Translations under genes and position numbers: made by a program
The notes under the pieces: generated by a model
What the model was told of the DNA's origin: nothing
What the model saw: the letters and a program-made list of their open reading frames with translations, nothing else
Database searches by the model: none
DNA from: Flavobacteriales bacterium
GTDB lineage: Bacteria; Bacteroidota; Bacteroidia; Flavobacteriales_F; PHOS-HE28
DNA: 64,000 nt
NCBI GenBank assembly: GCA_020635655.1
Contig: JACJZI010000002.1
Location: 124,001 to 188,000 of the forward strand
Direction: 5' to 3'
Shown here: positions 1-10,158 of the stretch, piece after piece
How positions within the stretch are numbered: the stretch's first letter is position 1
Layout of the letters: each line of letters opens with the position of its first letter

Positions 1-1
1 G

Positions 2-1468
2 TGGTTCACCGCGGGCACGGGCAGCTTCTCAGCGGACTCGATCGCAGACCCGATCTATTCGCCGAGCCTGAACGACAGCATCAGCGGAGGGGTCTACCTG
101 ATCCTCACGGCCTATGGGACCGGTGGTTGCGGGAACGCTTCGGACTCCCTGCTGGTGGACATCGGGCCGACCCGCATCGCCAATGCCGGTGCCGATATGG
201 CCCTCTGTGCGGATGGTGGCCCGATCCAATTGAACGGCGCGATCACCGGGGTGTCCGGCGGCACATGGTCGACGACGGGTACCGGGACGTTCCTGCCTTC
301 ACCCACCACGCTGAACGCGGTCTACGTGCCGAGCAACACCGATCTGGTGTTCCCGCAGCTCCAATTCGTGCTGGCCACAACGGGCAACATGGGTTGCCCC
401 GCCGGAACGGACACGGTGACCGCGACCCTTCAGCAACCGCCGACCGCGGATGCCGGTCCGGACGTATCGACCTGTGATGCGACGGCTGCCGTGCAGCTCG
501 CGGGATCCTACAGCGGAACAGGAGGCGTGCAGTGGAGCACCAGTGGCAATGGCACCTTTCAACCGAACGCCACGGACCCTGGCGCGACCTACCAACCCGG
601 TATCGCCGATGAACAGATGCAGCAGGTTTACCTCTATCTGACCACCACCGGGAACCAGGCATGCGCGGCGGCGATGGACAGCCTCCTGTTGTCCTTCGTG
701 AACCCCGTACAGCCCGCCTTCACCGTGGACAATGCCTGCGCGGATTCACCGACGTTGTTCACCGATGCCAGCACCACCACGGGTTCGCCGATCATCGGCT
801 GGACCTGGGACTTCGGCAACGGGGGCACCGGTTCCGGGCCGCAGGCCACGAACACATTCCCGACCACGGGCCAGTACGCCGTGACCCTGACGGCATTCGC
901 GCAGAACGGCTGCAGCGCATCCACCACGCAGGTGATCGATGTGCTCAACGCGCCCATGGCCGGGTTTGGTATCAGCGGCGACCTGTTCGCGGAGCTGCCG
1001 ATCGTCTTTGCTGACAGTTCCTACGGTGCCACCAACTGGTACTATGACTTCGGTGACGGCACCGGATCGCTCGAACCGGATCCGACGCACATCTATGCGG
1101 ATGGTGGTCAGTTCATCATCATCCAAACGGTGACCAATGCCGCCGGATGCAGCGATTCGGACTCCCTGCTGATCAGCATCGGAGTGAAGGACATCCTGCC
1201 CCCGAAGCTGCCCAATGCCTTCAGTCCGAACGGTGATGGCGTGAACGATGTGTTCTACGTGCGCGGCGGACCGTTCGGGACCATCGATCTGAACATCTAC
1301 AATGGATGGGGTGAACTGGTCTTCCATACCGACGACCCCGAGTTCGGCTGGGATGGCACGCACGACGGCGCGCCGGAGCTCAATGGGGTCTATGTCTACA
1401 CAGTGGTGGCCACGACCACCGATGGCCTGGAGTTCTCACGCACAGGCAAGGTCACCCTCATCCGATGA
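2..1468 (+). CDS. T9SS cargo protein with PKD domains and gliding-motility-type C-terminal domain (5' partial)
   Basis: The reading frame is open from base 2, so the start lies upstream of the window. The visible 488 residues are Ser/Thr/Gly-rich immunoglobulin-like repeats of roughly 80-90 residues, followed by two PKD-type domains recognised by WDFGNGGTG and YYDFGDGTG. The last ~85 residues begin NAFSPNGDGVNDVF and end in GKVTLIR, which is the CHU_C / gliding-motility-associated C-terminal domain (type B T9SS sorting signal). The protein is therefore predicted to be exported through the type IX system and displayed on, or released from, the cell surface. The next gene overlaps its stop by 4 bases (ATGA) and encodes a PorP/SprF protein, the usual partner of such large SprB-like cargo. 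The function of the exposed part cannot be told from this fragment. Confidence 0.9.
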   Translation, partial: WFTAGTGSFSADSIADPIYSPSLNDSISGGVYLILTAYGTGGCGNASDSLLVDIGPTRIANAGADMALCADGGPIQLNGAITGVSGGTWSTTGTGTFLPSPTTLNAVYVPSNTDLVFPQLQFVLATTGNMGCPAGTDTVTATLQQPPTADAGPDVSTCDATAAVQLAGSYSGTGGVQWSTSGNGTFQPNATDPGATYQPGIADEQMQQVYLYLTTTGNQACAAAMDSLLLSFVNPVQPAFTVDNACADSPTLFTDASTTTGSPIIGWTWDFGNGGTGSGPQATNTFPTTGQYAVTLTAFAQNGCSASTTQVIDVLNAPMAGFGISGDLFAELPIVFADSSYGATNWYYDFGDGTGSLEPDPTHIYADGGQFIIIQTVTNAAGCSDSDSLLISIGVKDILPPKLPNAFSPNGDGVNDVFYVRGGPFGTIDLNIYNGWGELVFHTDDPEFGWDGTHDGAPELNGVYVYTVVATTTDGLEFSRTGKVTLIR

Positions 1469-2469
1469 ACACCCGAAACACGATGCGCACGAAACACCTT
1501 CCTCTTTTCCTGCTGATCATCGCATCGGCCGGACCGCTCTCGGCGCAGGACAACCACCTGTCGCAATACGATGCGGCACCCATGCAGCTGAACCCCGCAC
1601 TGACGGGGATGTTCGATGAGGCCGAGTTCCGGGTGGCCACGAACATCCGCAGCCAGTGGAGCAGCATCGGGAGCAACTTCCTGACCACCGGGTTCAGCTA
1701 CGACCTGGCCACACCGAACCGATTTGGTGTGGGGGCCTACTTGAACAATTACGACATGGCCGGAGTGATGAACACGTTCCAGTTCGGCTTATCGGGCTCG
1801 TACAACGTGTCGGGCGAGAACGCCCCCCATTCGCTCTCCGTGGGGTTGAACGCAGGGCTCATCTACAAGAAGGTCAAGGACGAGGACCTGCTGTTCGACG
1901 AGCAGTACAACGATGGCTATTTCGACCCGGACCTCCCCTCCGGTGAGACGTTCCCGAAGATGTCAAGGCTGATGCCCGAGCTGGCTCTCGGATTTGCGTA
2001 TCGCTCGAAGAACCACCGGCATCGGGTGAACCCCTTCGCCAACTTCGCCGCCTATCATGTCACGATGCCCGATGAATCCATTTTCCGCACGCAGAAGAGC
2101 CCACTGGCCATTCGCTGGTCCCTGATGGGCGGGACCATCATTGACATCGGGGATATGCTGCGCATCACGCCCATGGGCCAGTTCATGGTTCAACGCAATG
2201 ATCGGGAGATCAACATGGGGGTGCTGAGCGAACTGTCCATCGGCGGGTCGATCTATCGGGCGGTCTTCGGCGCCTCCTACCGGTGGCAGGAGGCGGTGAT
2301 CGCCCACGCCGGTCTGCGCCACAAGAACAACATGTACCGGTTCAGCTACGACATGCCGGTATCCGGATTGAACCACTATACGCACCTGAACGGCGCGTTC
2401 GAGTTCTCCGTCGTCTACTATGGCATCCACTCCGGACGGGAGCGGCGCGTGATGAGCAAGTCGTTCTAA
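1465..2469 (+). CDS. PorP/SprF family type IX secretion outer-membrane protein
   Basis: This 334-residue protein has an N-terminal signal peptide ending near LSAQ. The mature part starts DNHLSQYDAAPMQLNPALTG, the hallmark of the PorP/SprF family (Bacteroidota membrane beta-barrels). SprF-like members are dedicated partners needed for export or surface attachment of one large T9SS cargo protein. The start codon lies inside the stop of the preceding cargo gene, so the two are translationally coupled and probably form a cargo/partner pair. The C-terminus consists of alternating hydrophobic and aromatic strands typical of an outer-membrane barrel. Family assignment is strong; the pairing with the upstream gene is inferred from synteny. 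Confidence 0.92.
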   Translation: MNTRNTMRTKHLPLFLLIIASAGPLSAQDNHLSQYDAAPMQLNPALTGMFDEAEFRVATNIRSQWSSIGSNFLTTGFSYDLATPNRFGVGAYLNNYDMAGVMNTFQFGLSGSYNVSGENAPHSLSVGLNAGLIYKKVKDEDLLFDEQYNDGYFDPDLPSGETFPKMSRLMPELALGFAYRSKNHRHRVNPFANFAAYHVTMPDESIFRTQKSPLAIRWSLMGGTIIDIGDMLRITPMGQFMVQRNDREINMGVLSELSIGGSIYRAVFGASYRWQEAVIAHAGLRHKNNMYRFSYDMPVSGLNHYTHLNGAFEFSVVYYGIHSGRERRVMSKSF

Positions 2470-2473
2470 TGGG

Positions 2474-3376
2474 TCAGCCTTTGAGGGCCTCCGCGCCGCC
2501 GACGATCTCCAGGATCTCGCCGGTGATCGCCGCCTGACGCGCCTTGTTGTAGGAGAGGCGGAGGTCCTTCAGCAGACCGTCGGCGTTGTCGGTGGCCTTG
2601 TGCATGGCCGTCATGCGAGCGCCATGCTCGGCGGCGAAACTGTCCAGCAGGGCCTTGTAAAGCTGGATCTTCAGGCTCTTCGGGATGATCTGCTCCACGA
2701 TGGTGGCCCGGTCGGGCTCCATGAGGTGTTCTGTCTTCGCCTTTCGTGCTTCCGCGGACGTGGTCACCTGTTCCTTCGCATCGGCCGAGGTATTCATGGG
2801 CGCGATGGGCAGGAACTGCTCCTCTGTGACGATCTGCGTGGCTGCGTTCTTGAACTTGTTGTAGACCAGCACGATACGATCGTAGCTGCCGTCAGCGAAC
2901 CGGGCCATCAGCAGTTCGGCCACGGGTGCCACACGGTCGAAGTTCAGGTCGTCATACAAATGCGCAAGGTCGGTGGGCAGTTCATTGGTGTGCCAGTTGG
3001 TCCGCTTGAACTGGTCCATCGCCTTTTTGCCAATGGACAGCACATGGACCTGACCTCCGGCCTGTGCGGCGCGGCGCTTCACCAGTCGGACCACCTGGGC
3101 GTTGAAGGCCCCGGCAAGCCCACGGTTGCTCGTGATAGCCACGAACAGGGTGCGCTTCACCTCGCGCTGCTGGCCGTACCTCCCTTCCGTCGGATCGAGT
3201 CCGGCGCTGACGTTGGCCATGATCTGCCCGAGCTTCTCCGCATAGGGGCGCATGCGCACGATGGCGTCCTGGGCACGGCGCAACTTCGCGGCGCTCACCA
3301 TCTTCATGGCGGCCGTGATCTGCTTCGTGCTGTTGACCGACGCGATCCGGCTGCGGACCTCCTTCAGGCTGGGCAT
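2474..3376 (-). CDS. atpG: ATP synthase F1 subunit gamma
   Basis: The 300-residue product is the central rotor stalk of F1Fo ATP synthase. It starts MPSLKEVRSRIASVNSTKQITAAMKMVSAAKLRRAQ, the conserved N-terminal helix of gamma, and ends in the matching C-terminal helix (NKARQAAITGEILEIVGGAEAL), so it is full length. It is the last gene of the minus-strand atp cluster and lies 82 bases after atpA. It converges with the PorP/SprF gene, with only 4 bases between the stop codons. Identification is by unmistakable family sequence. Confidence 0.97.
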   Translation of the reverse strand: MPSLKEVRSRIASVNSTKQITAAMKMVSAAKLRRAQDAIVRMRPYAEKLGQIMANVSAGLDPTEGRYGQQREVKRTLFVAITSNRGLAGAFNAQVVRLVKRRAAQAGGQVHVLSIGKKAMDQFKRTNWHTNELPTDLAHLYDDLNFDRVAPVAELLMARFADGSYDRIVLVYNKFKNAATQIVTEEQFLPIAPMNTSADAKEQVTTSAEARKAKTEHLMEPDRATIVEQIIPKSLKIQLYKALLDSFAAEHGARMTAMHKATDNADGLLKDLRLSYNKARQAAITGEILEIVGGAEALKG

Positions 3377-3458
3377 TTTCGGTTGGTTGGCAAGTTCGTC
3401 GGCGACATGCGGCGGGTTCCAGCTGGGCGATCCCCTGTTCGCCCCCCGTTCGCTTTTC

Positions 3459-5039
3459 CTAGTTGTCCAAGCTCTTTACCAGGTCCGCCGCCACCTTTTC
3501 CAGGGTGCCGGTGATCTGGTCGTTCAGTTCGCCGCGTTTCAGCGCGTCGAGCACATCCTTGTGCTTATTGCGCAGCATGGTCAGGAACTCGGCCTCGAAC
3601 TGCTTCACGTTCTTCAAGGGCACCTTGCTCAGAAGGCCCTTGGTGCCGCAATAGATGATGGCGATCTGGTCCTCCACGCGCATCGGGCTGTTCTGGCCCT
3701 GCTTCAGGATCTCCACGTTGCGGGCCCCTTTGTCCAACACGGCCTTGGTGGCGGCATCGAGGTCGGAGCCGAACTTGGCGAAGGCCTCCAGCTCACGGTA
3801 CTGCGCCTGGTCCAGCTTCAGTGTGCCGGCCACCTTCTTCATGGACTTGATCTGTGCGTTGCCGCCCACGCGGCTCACGCTGATGCCCACGTTGATAGCG
3901 GGACGCACACCACTGAGGAACAGGTTGCTCTCCAGGAAGATCTGTCCGTCCGTGATGGAGATGACGTTGGTCGGGATGTAGGCGGACACGTCGCCGGCCT
4001 GCGTCTCGATGATCGGCAGTGCGGTGAGCGAGCCACCACCTTTCACCTTGCCCTTCAGGGAAGCGGGCAGGTCGTTCATCTGCTCGGCCACGCTCTGGTC
4101 GGCGGTGATCTTCGCGGCGCGTTCCAGCAACCGGCTGTGCAGGTAGAAGACGTCGCCCGGATAGGCTTCGCGTCCCGGCGGTCGGCGCAGCAGCAAGGAC
4201 ACTTCACGATAGGCCACTGCTTGTTTCGAGAGGTCGTCGTACACGATCAACGCGGGGCGGCCGGTATCGCGGAAGTATTCGCCGATGGCGGCCCCGGTGA
4301 ACGGTGCATAGAACTGCATCGGGGCGGGATCACTGGCGTTGGCCGCCACCACGATGGTGTAAGGCATGGCGCCGTTCTCCTCCAGGGTCTTCACCGTGGC
4401 GGCCACCGTGGAGCCCTTCTGGCCGATCGCCACATAGATGCAATAGACCGGCTGACCGGCCTCGTAGAATTCCTTCTGGTTGATGATCGTATCGATCGCG
4501 ACCGTGCTCTTGCCGGTCTGTCGGTCACCGATGATCAGTTCGCGCTGGCCGCGACCGATGGGGATCATGGCGTCCACGGCCTTGATGCCGGTCTGCAGGG
4601 GCTCCTTCACCGGCTCGCGGAAGATGACACCCGGTGCCTTGCGCTCCAGGGGCATCTCGAAAAGCGCGCCGCCGATGGGTCCTTTGCCATCGATCGGTTC
4701 ACCGAGCGTGTTCACCACGCGTCCCACCATCTCCTCACCCACCTGGATGCTGGCGATCAATTTGGTGCGCTTCACGGTGTCGCCCTCCTTGATGCCCACG
4801 CTGGGACCGAGCAGCACGGCACCCACGTTGTCCTCCTCCAGGTTGAGCACGATGCCGCGCAATCCGCTGGTGAACTCGATGAGCTCACCGCTCTGCACAC
4901 CTTTCAGACCGTAGATACGGGCAATGCCGTCACCGACCTGCAGGACGGTGCCCACCTCCTCGAGCTCGGCTTCGGTCCGGAAGCCGGCAAGTTCTTGTTT
5001 CAGGATCGCCGATACTTCGGCGGGTTTCACTTCGGCCAT
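3459..5039 (-). CDS. atpA: ATP synthase F1 subunit alpha
   Basis: This 526-residue subunit carries the non-catalytic nucleotide site of F1. The Walker A motif GDRQTGKST is at residues 171-179, and the alpha-specific stretch around residue 370 ([11 protein letters not shown]) and the C-terminal helical domain are complete. It lies between atpH (40 bases upstream) and atpG in the same direction. The catalytic beta subunit (atpD) and epsilon (atpC) are not in this cluster; in many Bacteroidota they sit elsewhere in the genome. A 647-codon open frame on the opposite strand is a GC-rich shadow. Confidence 0.98.
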   Translation of the reverse strand: MAEVKPAEVSAILKQELAGFRTEAELEEVGTVLQVGDGIARIYGLKGVQSGELIEFTSGLRGIVLNLEEDNVGAVLLGPSVGIKEGDTVKRTKLIASIQVGEEMVGRVVNTLGEPIDGKGPIGGALFEMPLERKAPGVIFREPVKEPLQTGIKAVDAMIPIGRGQRELIIGDRQTGKSTVAIDTIINQKEFYEAGQPVYCIYVAIGQKGSTVAATVKTLEENGAMPYTIVVAANASDPAPMQFYAPFTGAAIGEYFRDTGRPALIVYDDLSKQAVAYREVSLLLRRPPGREAYPGDVFYLHSRLLERAAKITADQSVAEQMNDLPASLKGKVKGGGSLTALPIIETQAGDVSAYIPTNVISITDGQIFLESNLFLSGVRPAINVGISVSRVGGNAQIKSMKKVAGTLKLDQAQYRELEAFAKFGSDLDAATKAVLDKGARNVEILKQGQNSPMRVEDQIAIIYCGTKGLLSKVPLKNVKQFEAEFLTMLRNKHKDVLDALKRGELNDQITGTLEKVAADLVKSLDN

Positions 5040-5079
5040 GACAAGGCGCCGTTGGGCCCGGCGCGGGCGTTGCTGTTCG

Positions 5080-5640
5080 TTAGATCTCTGGGACGTATGG
5101 GTTCTCTGAGAACTTGCGGCGCAGGTCCGCCAGGCGACGGATCACGCTGCCATCATATTGTTCATCACCGATCCGGATCACCAGACCACCGATGAGGGCA
5201 TGGTCCACCTTCTCCGAAATGCGGATGGATCTGCCCGGATGCTTCGTCTCTGCGAAGGCCTTCACTTGGGCCCGGGCGGTCTCGTTCAAAGGAACGGCGC
5301 TGGACACAAAGCATTCCAGGATGCCCATGCGGCCGCGGTATAGTTCACCGAATGCGGCGGCCACTTCCGGCAGCAGGGATTCACGCCCCTTGCGCACCAA
5401 GATGCCCATGAACAGGGAGGAGACGCGACCCACCCGACCGGCAAAGACCTCGTTCAGTATCTTTTCCTTTTTGTCCGCTTTCACCACAGGGCTTTTCAAC
5501 AACAGTTGCAGGTCGCGGCTTTCGGCACAGGTCCGGGCCACCAAGGCCATGTCCTCCTGGACCGCCTCCAACTGGTCCTTTTCCACCGAGAGGTCGAGCA
5601 GCGAACGGGCGTATCGGTATGCGACCGGGCTGATGATCAT
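5080..5640 (-). CDS. atpH: ATP synthase F1 subunit delta
   Basis: This 186-residue OSCP/delta-family protein links the peripheral stalk to the top of F1. It has the family N-terminal helical domain ([16 protein letters not shown]) and the C-terminal segment [22 protein letters not shown] that defines the family. Its start codon overlaps the atpF stop by 4 bases (ATGA), indicating coupled translation. Its length is normal. Confidence 0.95.
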   Translation of the reverse strand: MIISPVAYRYARSLLDLSVEKDQLEAVQEDMALVARTCAESRDLQLLLKSPVVKADKKEKILNEVFAGRVGRVSSLFMGILVRKGRESLLPEVAAAFGELYRGRMGILECFVSSAVPLNETARAQVKAFAETKHPGRSIRISEKVDHALIGGLVIRIGDEQYDGSVIRRLADLRRKFSENPYVPEI

Positions 5641-6146
5641 GAGCGCGTCAGGTCGGCTTCCTTCATCACCTTCTCCACCAACGCGTGCTGGGCGGAAGTG
5701 TCACCGAGCTTGTCCTTCAGCAGTCGCTCGGCCACCAACAGGCTCAACTCCGCCACCTGGTTCTTCATTTCAGTGATGGCTGCGTTCTTCTCATTGATGA
5801 TCTCCGCCCGGGCGCGGTTGATCATGGCGTCCGCCTCCGCCTTGGCCTTGTCCTTGGCTGCGGCGATCTCGCGGTCGCGGATGTCGCGCGCCTCCTTGAG
5901 CAGGAGTTCGCGCTCCTCCCGAGCCTCGCGCATCAATTCCTCGTTGCTGGCCTTCATGCCAGCGACCTCATCCCGGGCGCGCTTCGCCTCGTTCAGGGCA
6001 TCCTCTATGGAACGCTCGCGGTCCTTCAGGCCCCTGAGGATGGGCTTCCAGGCGAACTTGGCCAGGATGAACAGCAGCGTCAGGAACGTCAGCGTCATCC
6101 AGAAGATGAGGCCGAACGAAGGTTGCACAAGGCTAGCCAGGATCAT
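5637..6146 (-). CDS. atpF: ATP synthase Fo subunit b
   Basis: This 169-residue peripheral-stalk subunit has one N-terminal membrane helix (about residues 8-28, FGLIFWMTLTFLTLLFILAKF) followed by a long charged coiled coil of Glu, Lys and Ala that dimerises along the stalk. The b-subunit signature FAWKPIL follows the helix. It is preceded 51 bases away by atpE and overlaps atpH by 4 bases. It is complete and of normal length. Confidence 0.95.
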   Translation of the reverse strand: MILASLVQPSFGLIFWMTLTFLTLLFILAKFAWKPILRGLKDRERSIEDALNEAKRARDEVAGMKASNEELMREAREERELLLKEARDIRDREIAAAKDKAKAEADAMINRARAEIINEKNAAITEMKNQVAELSLLVAERLLKDKLGDTSAQHALVEKVMKEADLTRS

Positions 6147-6197
6147 GGCGCGATCGGGGTTTTGGGGAGAGGAGGGACGAACGGGAGGACCGTGGCC

Positions 6198-7576
<1,379 letters not shown>

Positions 7577-7664
7577 CTGGGCGTTGGGAAGGGCTCTGTT
7601 TGCGGCCGCGAAGGTAGGTACTCCCCGTCAATTCAGGAACGGCATCGCTCAAGCGGTCACAGGC

Positions 7665-7901
7665 TCAGCGTCTGCCGGTCTCCTTGAACAGGAAGACCAT
7701 TGCTCCGGCGATCCCGGAAAGGGCGAGCACCAGGGTGAAGACCGGGAATTCCCAGCCGATGCGACCATCGATCCAGCGTCCGCCGAGCACCCCTGCCAGG
7801 ATCATTCCCGCCATCTGCAACCCCAATGCGCTGAAGCGCAGATAGGTATTGTAGCCTTTCCGGGTGCGGTCCACCTCGTTCGGGTCATGCGCGCCGCTCA
7901 T
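7665..7901 (-). CDS. AtpZ/AtpI family membrane protein
   Basis: This 78-residue protein has two membrane helices (LRFSALGLQMAGMILAGVLGG and FPVFTLVLALSGIAGAMVFLF) joined by a short charged loop. This is the AtpZ/AtpI pattern: small accessory proteins encoded next to Fo genes, proposed to help c-ring assembly or Mg2+ supply. I chose the ATG at 7901 over longer upstream starts because it overlaps the stop of the upstream gene by 4 bases (ATGA) and gives the usual family length. It lies 88 bases upstream of atpB. Confidence 0.8.
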   Translation of the reverse strand: MSGAHDPNEVDRTRKGYNTYLRFSALGLQMAGMILAGVLGGRWIDGRIGWEFPVFTLVLALSGIAGAMVFLFKETGRR

Positions 7902-8509
7902 GGGGAGGTACGTGCTTTCGGACGTGGCTGCACGTTCGCATGGCCCCAGAGGCTTCCGGCGTTCCGATGTCCATGCCGAGAGTGCAATAGAAAATTCACA
8001 CCATCGAACAACAGGAGAAAGCCCCCCTGTACGGCCAATGAAGTGCCGAACCCAAGCCAAAGGTCGGGATCGTTGACCGGTCGGCGCCCGTGCTCCCGCA
8101 TCCAGGCCCCGGCGCCGATGTAGGCAAGGTCCAGACCGAAATTGATGAGGTAAAGCTGTTCCGTGCGGCGTTCAGCCTCCAATGTCGCCTGCAGGTCCAT
8201 CTCGATCGGTGACCGCATTCGTTTTCGCCCGCCGATGTATGCGGGTATCGCAATGCCCAGGTTCACGGCGTTCCAGGCGATGTTCATCTGATGGAAGCGT
8301 CCGGCCTCGGAACCTTCCGGCACCTGGGTGAGGCCTATGCCACCGGTCAGCAAGTTGCTCATCGCCCAGCCACCGAGCACGAGCATGGACCGCGTCGCCA
8401 TCCGTTCGCGCTCCGCATTGAAATGCGCCAAAGGATCAAGTTCCTGGGCACGGATGACAGGACCGGTCAGGAATGCCAGGAGGCATGTCGATGCGCACAA
8501 CGCATGCAT
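7898..8509 (-). CDS. conserved small membrane protein, function unknown
   Basis: This 203-residue protein has a signal peptide or first helix (LCASTCLLAFLTGPVIRAQE) and three or four more hydrophobic segments (SMLVLGGWAMSNLLTGGIGL, NIAWNAVNLGIAIPAYIGG, LYLINFGLDLAYIGAGAW, SLAVQGGFLLLFDGVNFLL). The layout resembles small Bacteroidota membrane proteins of the DUF6992 type, but I cannot confirm the family. It heads the atp operon and overlaps AtpZ by 4 bases. The last ~25 residues are Arg/His-rich and cytosolic. A promoter-like box (TACCTTGG, minus strand) ends 4 bases before the ATG. Confidence 0.7.
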   Translation of the reverse strand: MHALCASTCLLAFLTGPVIRAQELDPLAHFNAERERMATRSMLVLGGWAMSNLLTGGIGLTQVPEGSEAGRFHQMNIAWNAVNLGIAIPAYIGGRKRMRSPIEMDLQATLEAERRTEQLYLINFGLDLAYIGAGAWMREHGRRPVNDPDLWLGFGTSLAVQGGFLLLFDGVNFLLHSRHGHRNAGSLWGHANVQPRPKARTSP

Positions 8510-8536
8510 GGTCCCAAGGTACGGTCGCCGCTCGGC

Positions 8537-9742
8537 CTATTTGGCCGGGTCTTCCAGGCATTCCGCCCATTTTCCCATGCCCGCTCGGTTATGCACGGCC
8601 CAGCGCATGCCGGCGATGCCCTCGGCCAACACGCTCACCTGCGTGAACCCCATTTCGCAAAGGGTCTTGGCTGCCCGATAGACCATGTCGTCATTGCTGC
8701 GGCCGATCACCAGGATCGGGTCATGCGGAAAAAGCTCCAGCGCCGGTATGGTCCGCTTGATGTCCTCTATGGGAACATGGAGCGCAAAGGGCACTTTGCC
8801 AACATTTTGCCAAGCAGGGTCCGCCGTACCTGCGAATTCGTCCTCGGGTCGAACATCCACGATGAGCATGCCGTTCCGGAAGCGGGCGGTATCCAGGTCG
8901 GCAAGGGTCAGGTTGCGGTAGGGCCGATCATAGGTCCATGATGCGCCGGCACAGGGGAGCTTTTCGGACGAGGTGTTGAGCAATGCGCTCATTCCATCGA
9001 ACAGCACATGCACCGCGCCTCTTCCGGCATCGACCAGTAGCTGTGCCGCCTTGGGGGCCACCGATCCGTGATCATCCACCACAAGTATGGCGTTCCCGAC
9101 CGGGATCTCATCCAGGCGACCACGCAGTTCGGTCAGTGGGATGTGAAGTGTACCGACGAATCGGCCCATGGCACGGGTCCGTTCGGTGATGGTCCCTGGC
9201 GCAAGGAGCGGGTCCGGCCGCACATCAAGCACCGTTACGTTGCCCATGCCAAGCAGGTCACAGGCCCCTCTGGCATCGACGAGGTCATAGCTCAGGTCCT
9301 GTTCGATCAGTGGTCCCAGGTCCGCATGGCCGGCACGGTCCTGCCAATAGCCGCTCAACCCCTCGTTCACATTGTGCACGTCCGTGAACCCGCTGTCCGC
9401 CAACTGATCGCGTACACGACGGCTCCGCTGGCTGTGTGAGCAGTAGATGTAGATCGCCTTCTTTTTGTAAGGCATCAGCTCGTCGAACCAGACCTCGACG
9501 CTGTCGATCGGCACGTTCATCGCACCATGCAAGTGGCCCATGTTCAACGCGCCATCGGACGCACGGTCATTGAATTCGGCCACGGAACGCACATCGAGCA
9601 GGAGCGCCCCCTTGCTCTTCCCAAGAAGGGCGGGAAGGTCGTTCAGGTATACACTGCCGACATCCTCGTTGTCCGGTCCCGCCTGCGCGCAGGCGGGACC
9701 GATAACGAGAAGACCGCACATCATGGAGAGGAGTGTCCGCAT
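8537..9742 (-). CDS. secreted triple rhodanese-domain protein
   Basis: The 401-residue product has a Sec signal peptide (MRTLLSMMCGLLVIGPACAQ) and three tandem rhodanese-like domains (about residues 30-145, 150-270 and 285-395). The start at 9742 is set by the signal peptide; the open frame continues upstream only as artefact. Domain 1 keeps the catalytic cysteine loop (YCSHSQRSRR). In domains 2 and 3 the corresponding loops read VDDHGSVAP and IGRSNDDMV, with no cysteine, so they are probably structural or binding domains. A periplasmic sulfurtransferase or persulfide-handling role is possible. A perfect 26-bp palindrome (9675-9700) lies inside the signal-peptide coding region. Confidence 0.85.
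   Translation of the reverse strand: MRTLLSMMCGLLVIGPACAQAGPDNEDVGSVYLNDLPALLGKSKGALLLDVRSVAEFNDRASDGALNMGHLHGAMNVPIDSVEVWFDELMPYKKKAIYIYCSHSQRSRRVRDQLADSGFTDVHNVNEGLSGYWQDRAGHADLGPLIEQDLSYDLVDARGACDLLGMGNVTVLDVRPDPLLAPGTITERTRAMGRFVGTLHIPLTELRGRLDEIPVGNAILVVDDHGSVAPKAAQLLVDAGRGAVHVLFDGMSALLNTSSEKLPCAGASWTYDRPYRNLTLADLDTARFRNGMLIVDVRPEDEFAGTADPAWQNVGKVPFALHVPIEDIKRTIPALELFPHDPILVIGRSNDDMVYRAAKTLCEMGFTQVSVLAEGIAGMRWAVHNRAGMGKWAECLEDPAK
9675..9700. repeat. perfect 26-bp palindrome within a signal-peptide coding region
   Basis: GGTCCCGCCTGCG followed directly by its exact reverse complement, in the 5' part of the rhodanese gene (residues about 15-22). In mRNA it would fold into a GC-rich hairpin ~40 bases after the start codon. 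It resembles REP-like palindromes of high-GC genomes, but no second copy was noticed in the window. Confidence 0.8.
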
Positions 9743-9813
9743 GGGGCAAAATAAGTAAGCGCTCCGCGCTTTGGCGGAACGCTCGAGCCCCGGAACAACG
9801 ACCGGGCAGATCC

Positions 9814-9975
9814 TCAACCGATGATCTCGGCCTTGGGATAGCGCTTCTTCCAAAAGGCGAACGCCTTTTGATTGCTCAGCGTGATCACCGTACGATGGTC
9901 GAGCCGTACCTTGAATTCCTTCACCCCCTCCTTCACGGGTCGGGTAAGCACCACTTCCTTTTTCTTTCTGGGCAT
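9814..9975 (-). CDS. small basic conserved-looking protein (53 residues)
   Basis: This short gene lies upstream of the rhodanese gene, in a different frame from that gene's spurious N-terminal extension. The protein begins MPRKKKEVVLTRPVKEG and ends KKRYPKAEIIG. It is strongly basic, with no signal peptide or membrane segment. The central part FKVRLDHRTVITLSNQKAF looks like a compact beta-strand/helix unit. The amino-acid composition is protein-like, unlike the Arg/Pro/Gly-rich shadows of this region. I do not recognise a named family and cannot assign a function. Confidence 0.6.
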   Translation of the reverse strand: MPRKKKEVVLTRPVKEGVKEFKVRLDHRTVITLSNQKAFAFWKKRYPKAEIIG

Positions 9976-10158
9976 TTCTTCTGCGACTTCTTTCCGCTTC
10001 TACGCGTGAAAGATCCGTGCCGATCCCTTTCCGCCAAGGAATTTTGGACCGCACTCCTGGGATCCTAAGGTCCTCAAACCTGGCTACATCAACAGGCAGC
10101 CAACGGCAGGGGACCGGGGTCACCAAGCGCATTCCGGAACGCGCCGTTCATTTGCAGG

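Noticed and set aside
3252..5195. 647-codon open frame on the plus strand over atpG/atpA
   Set aside because: Antisense shadow of atpA in GC-rich DNA; His/Gly/Leu-rich composition and no domain.
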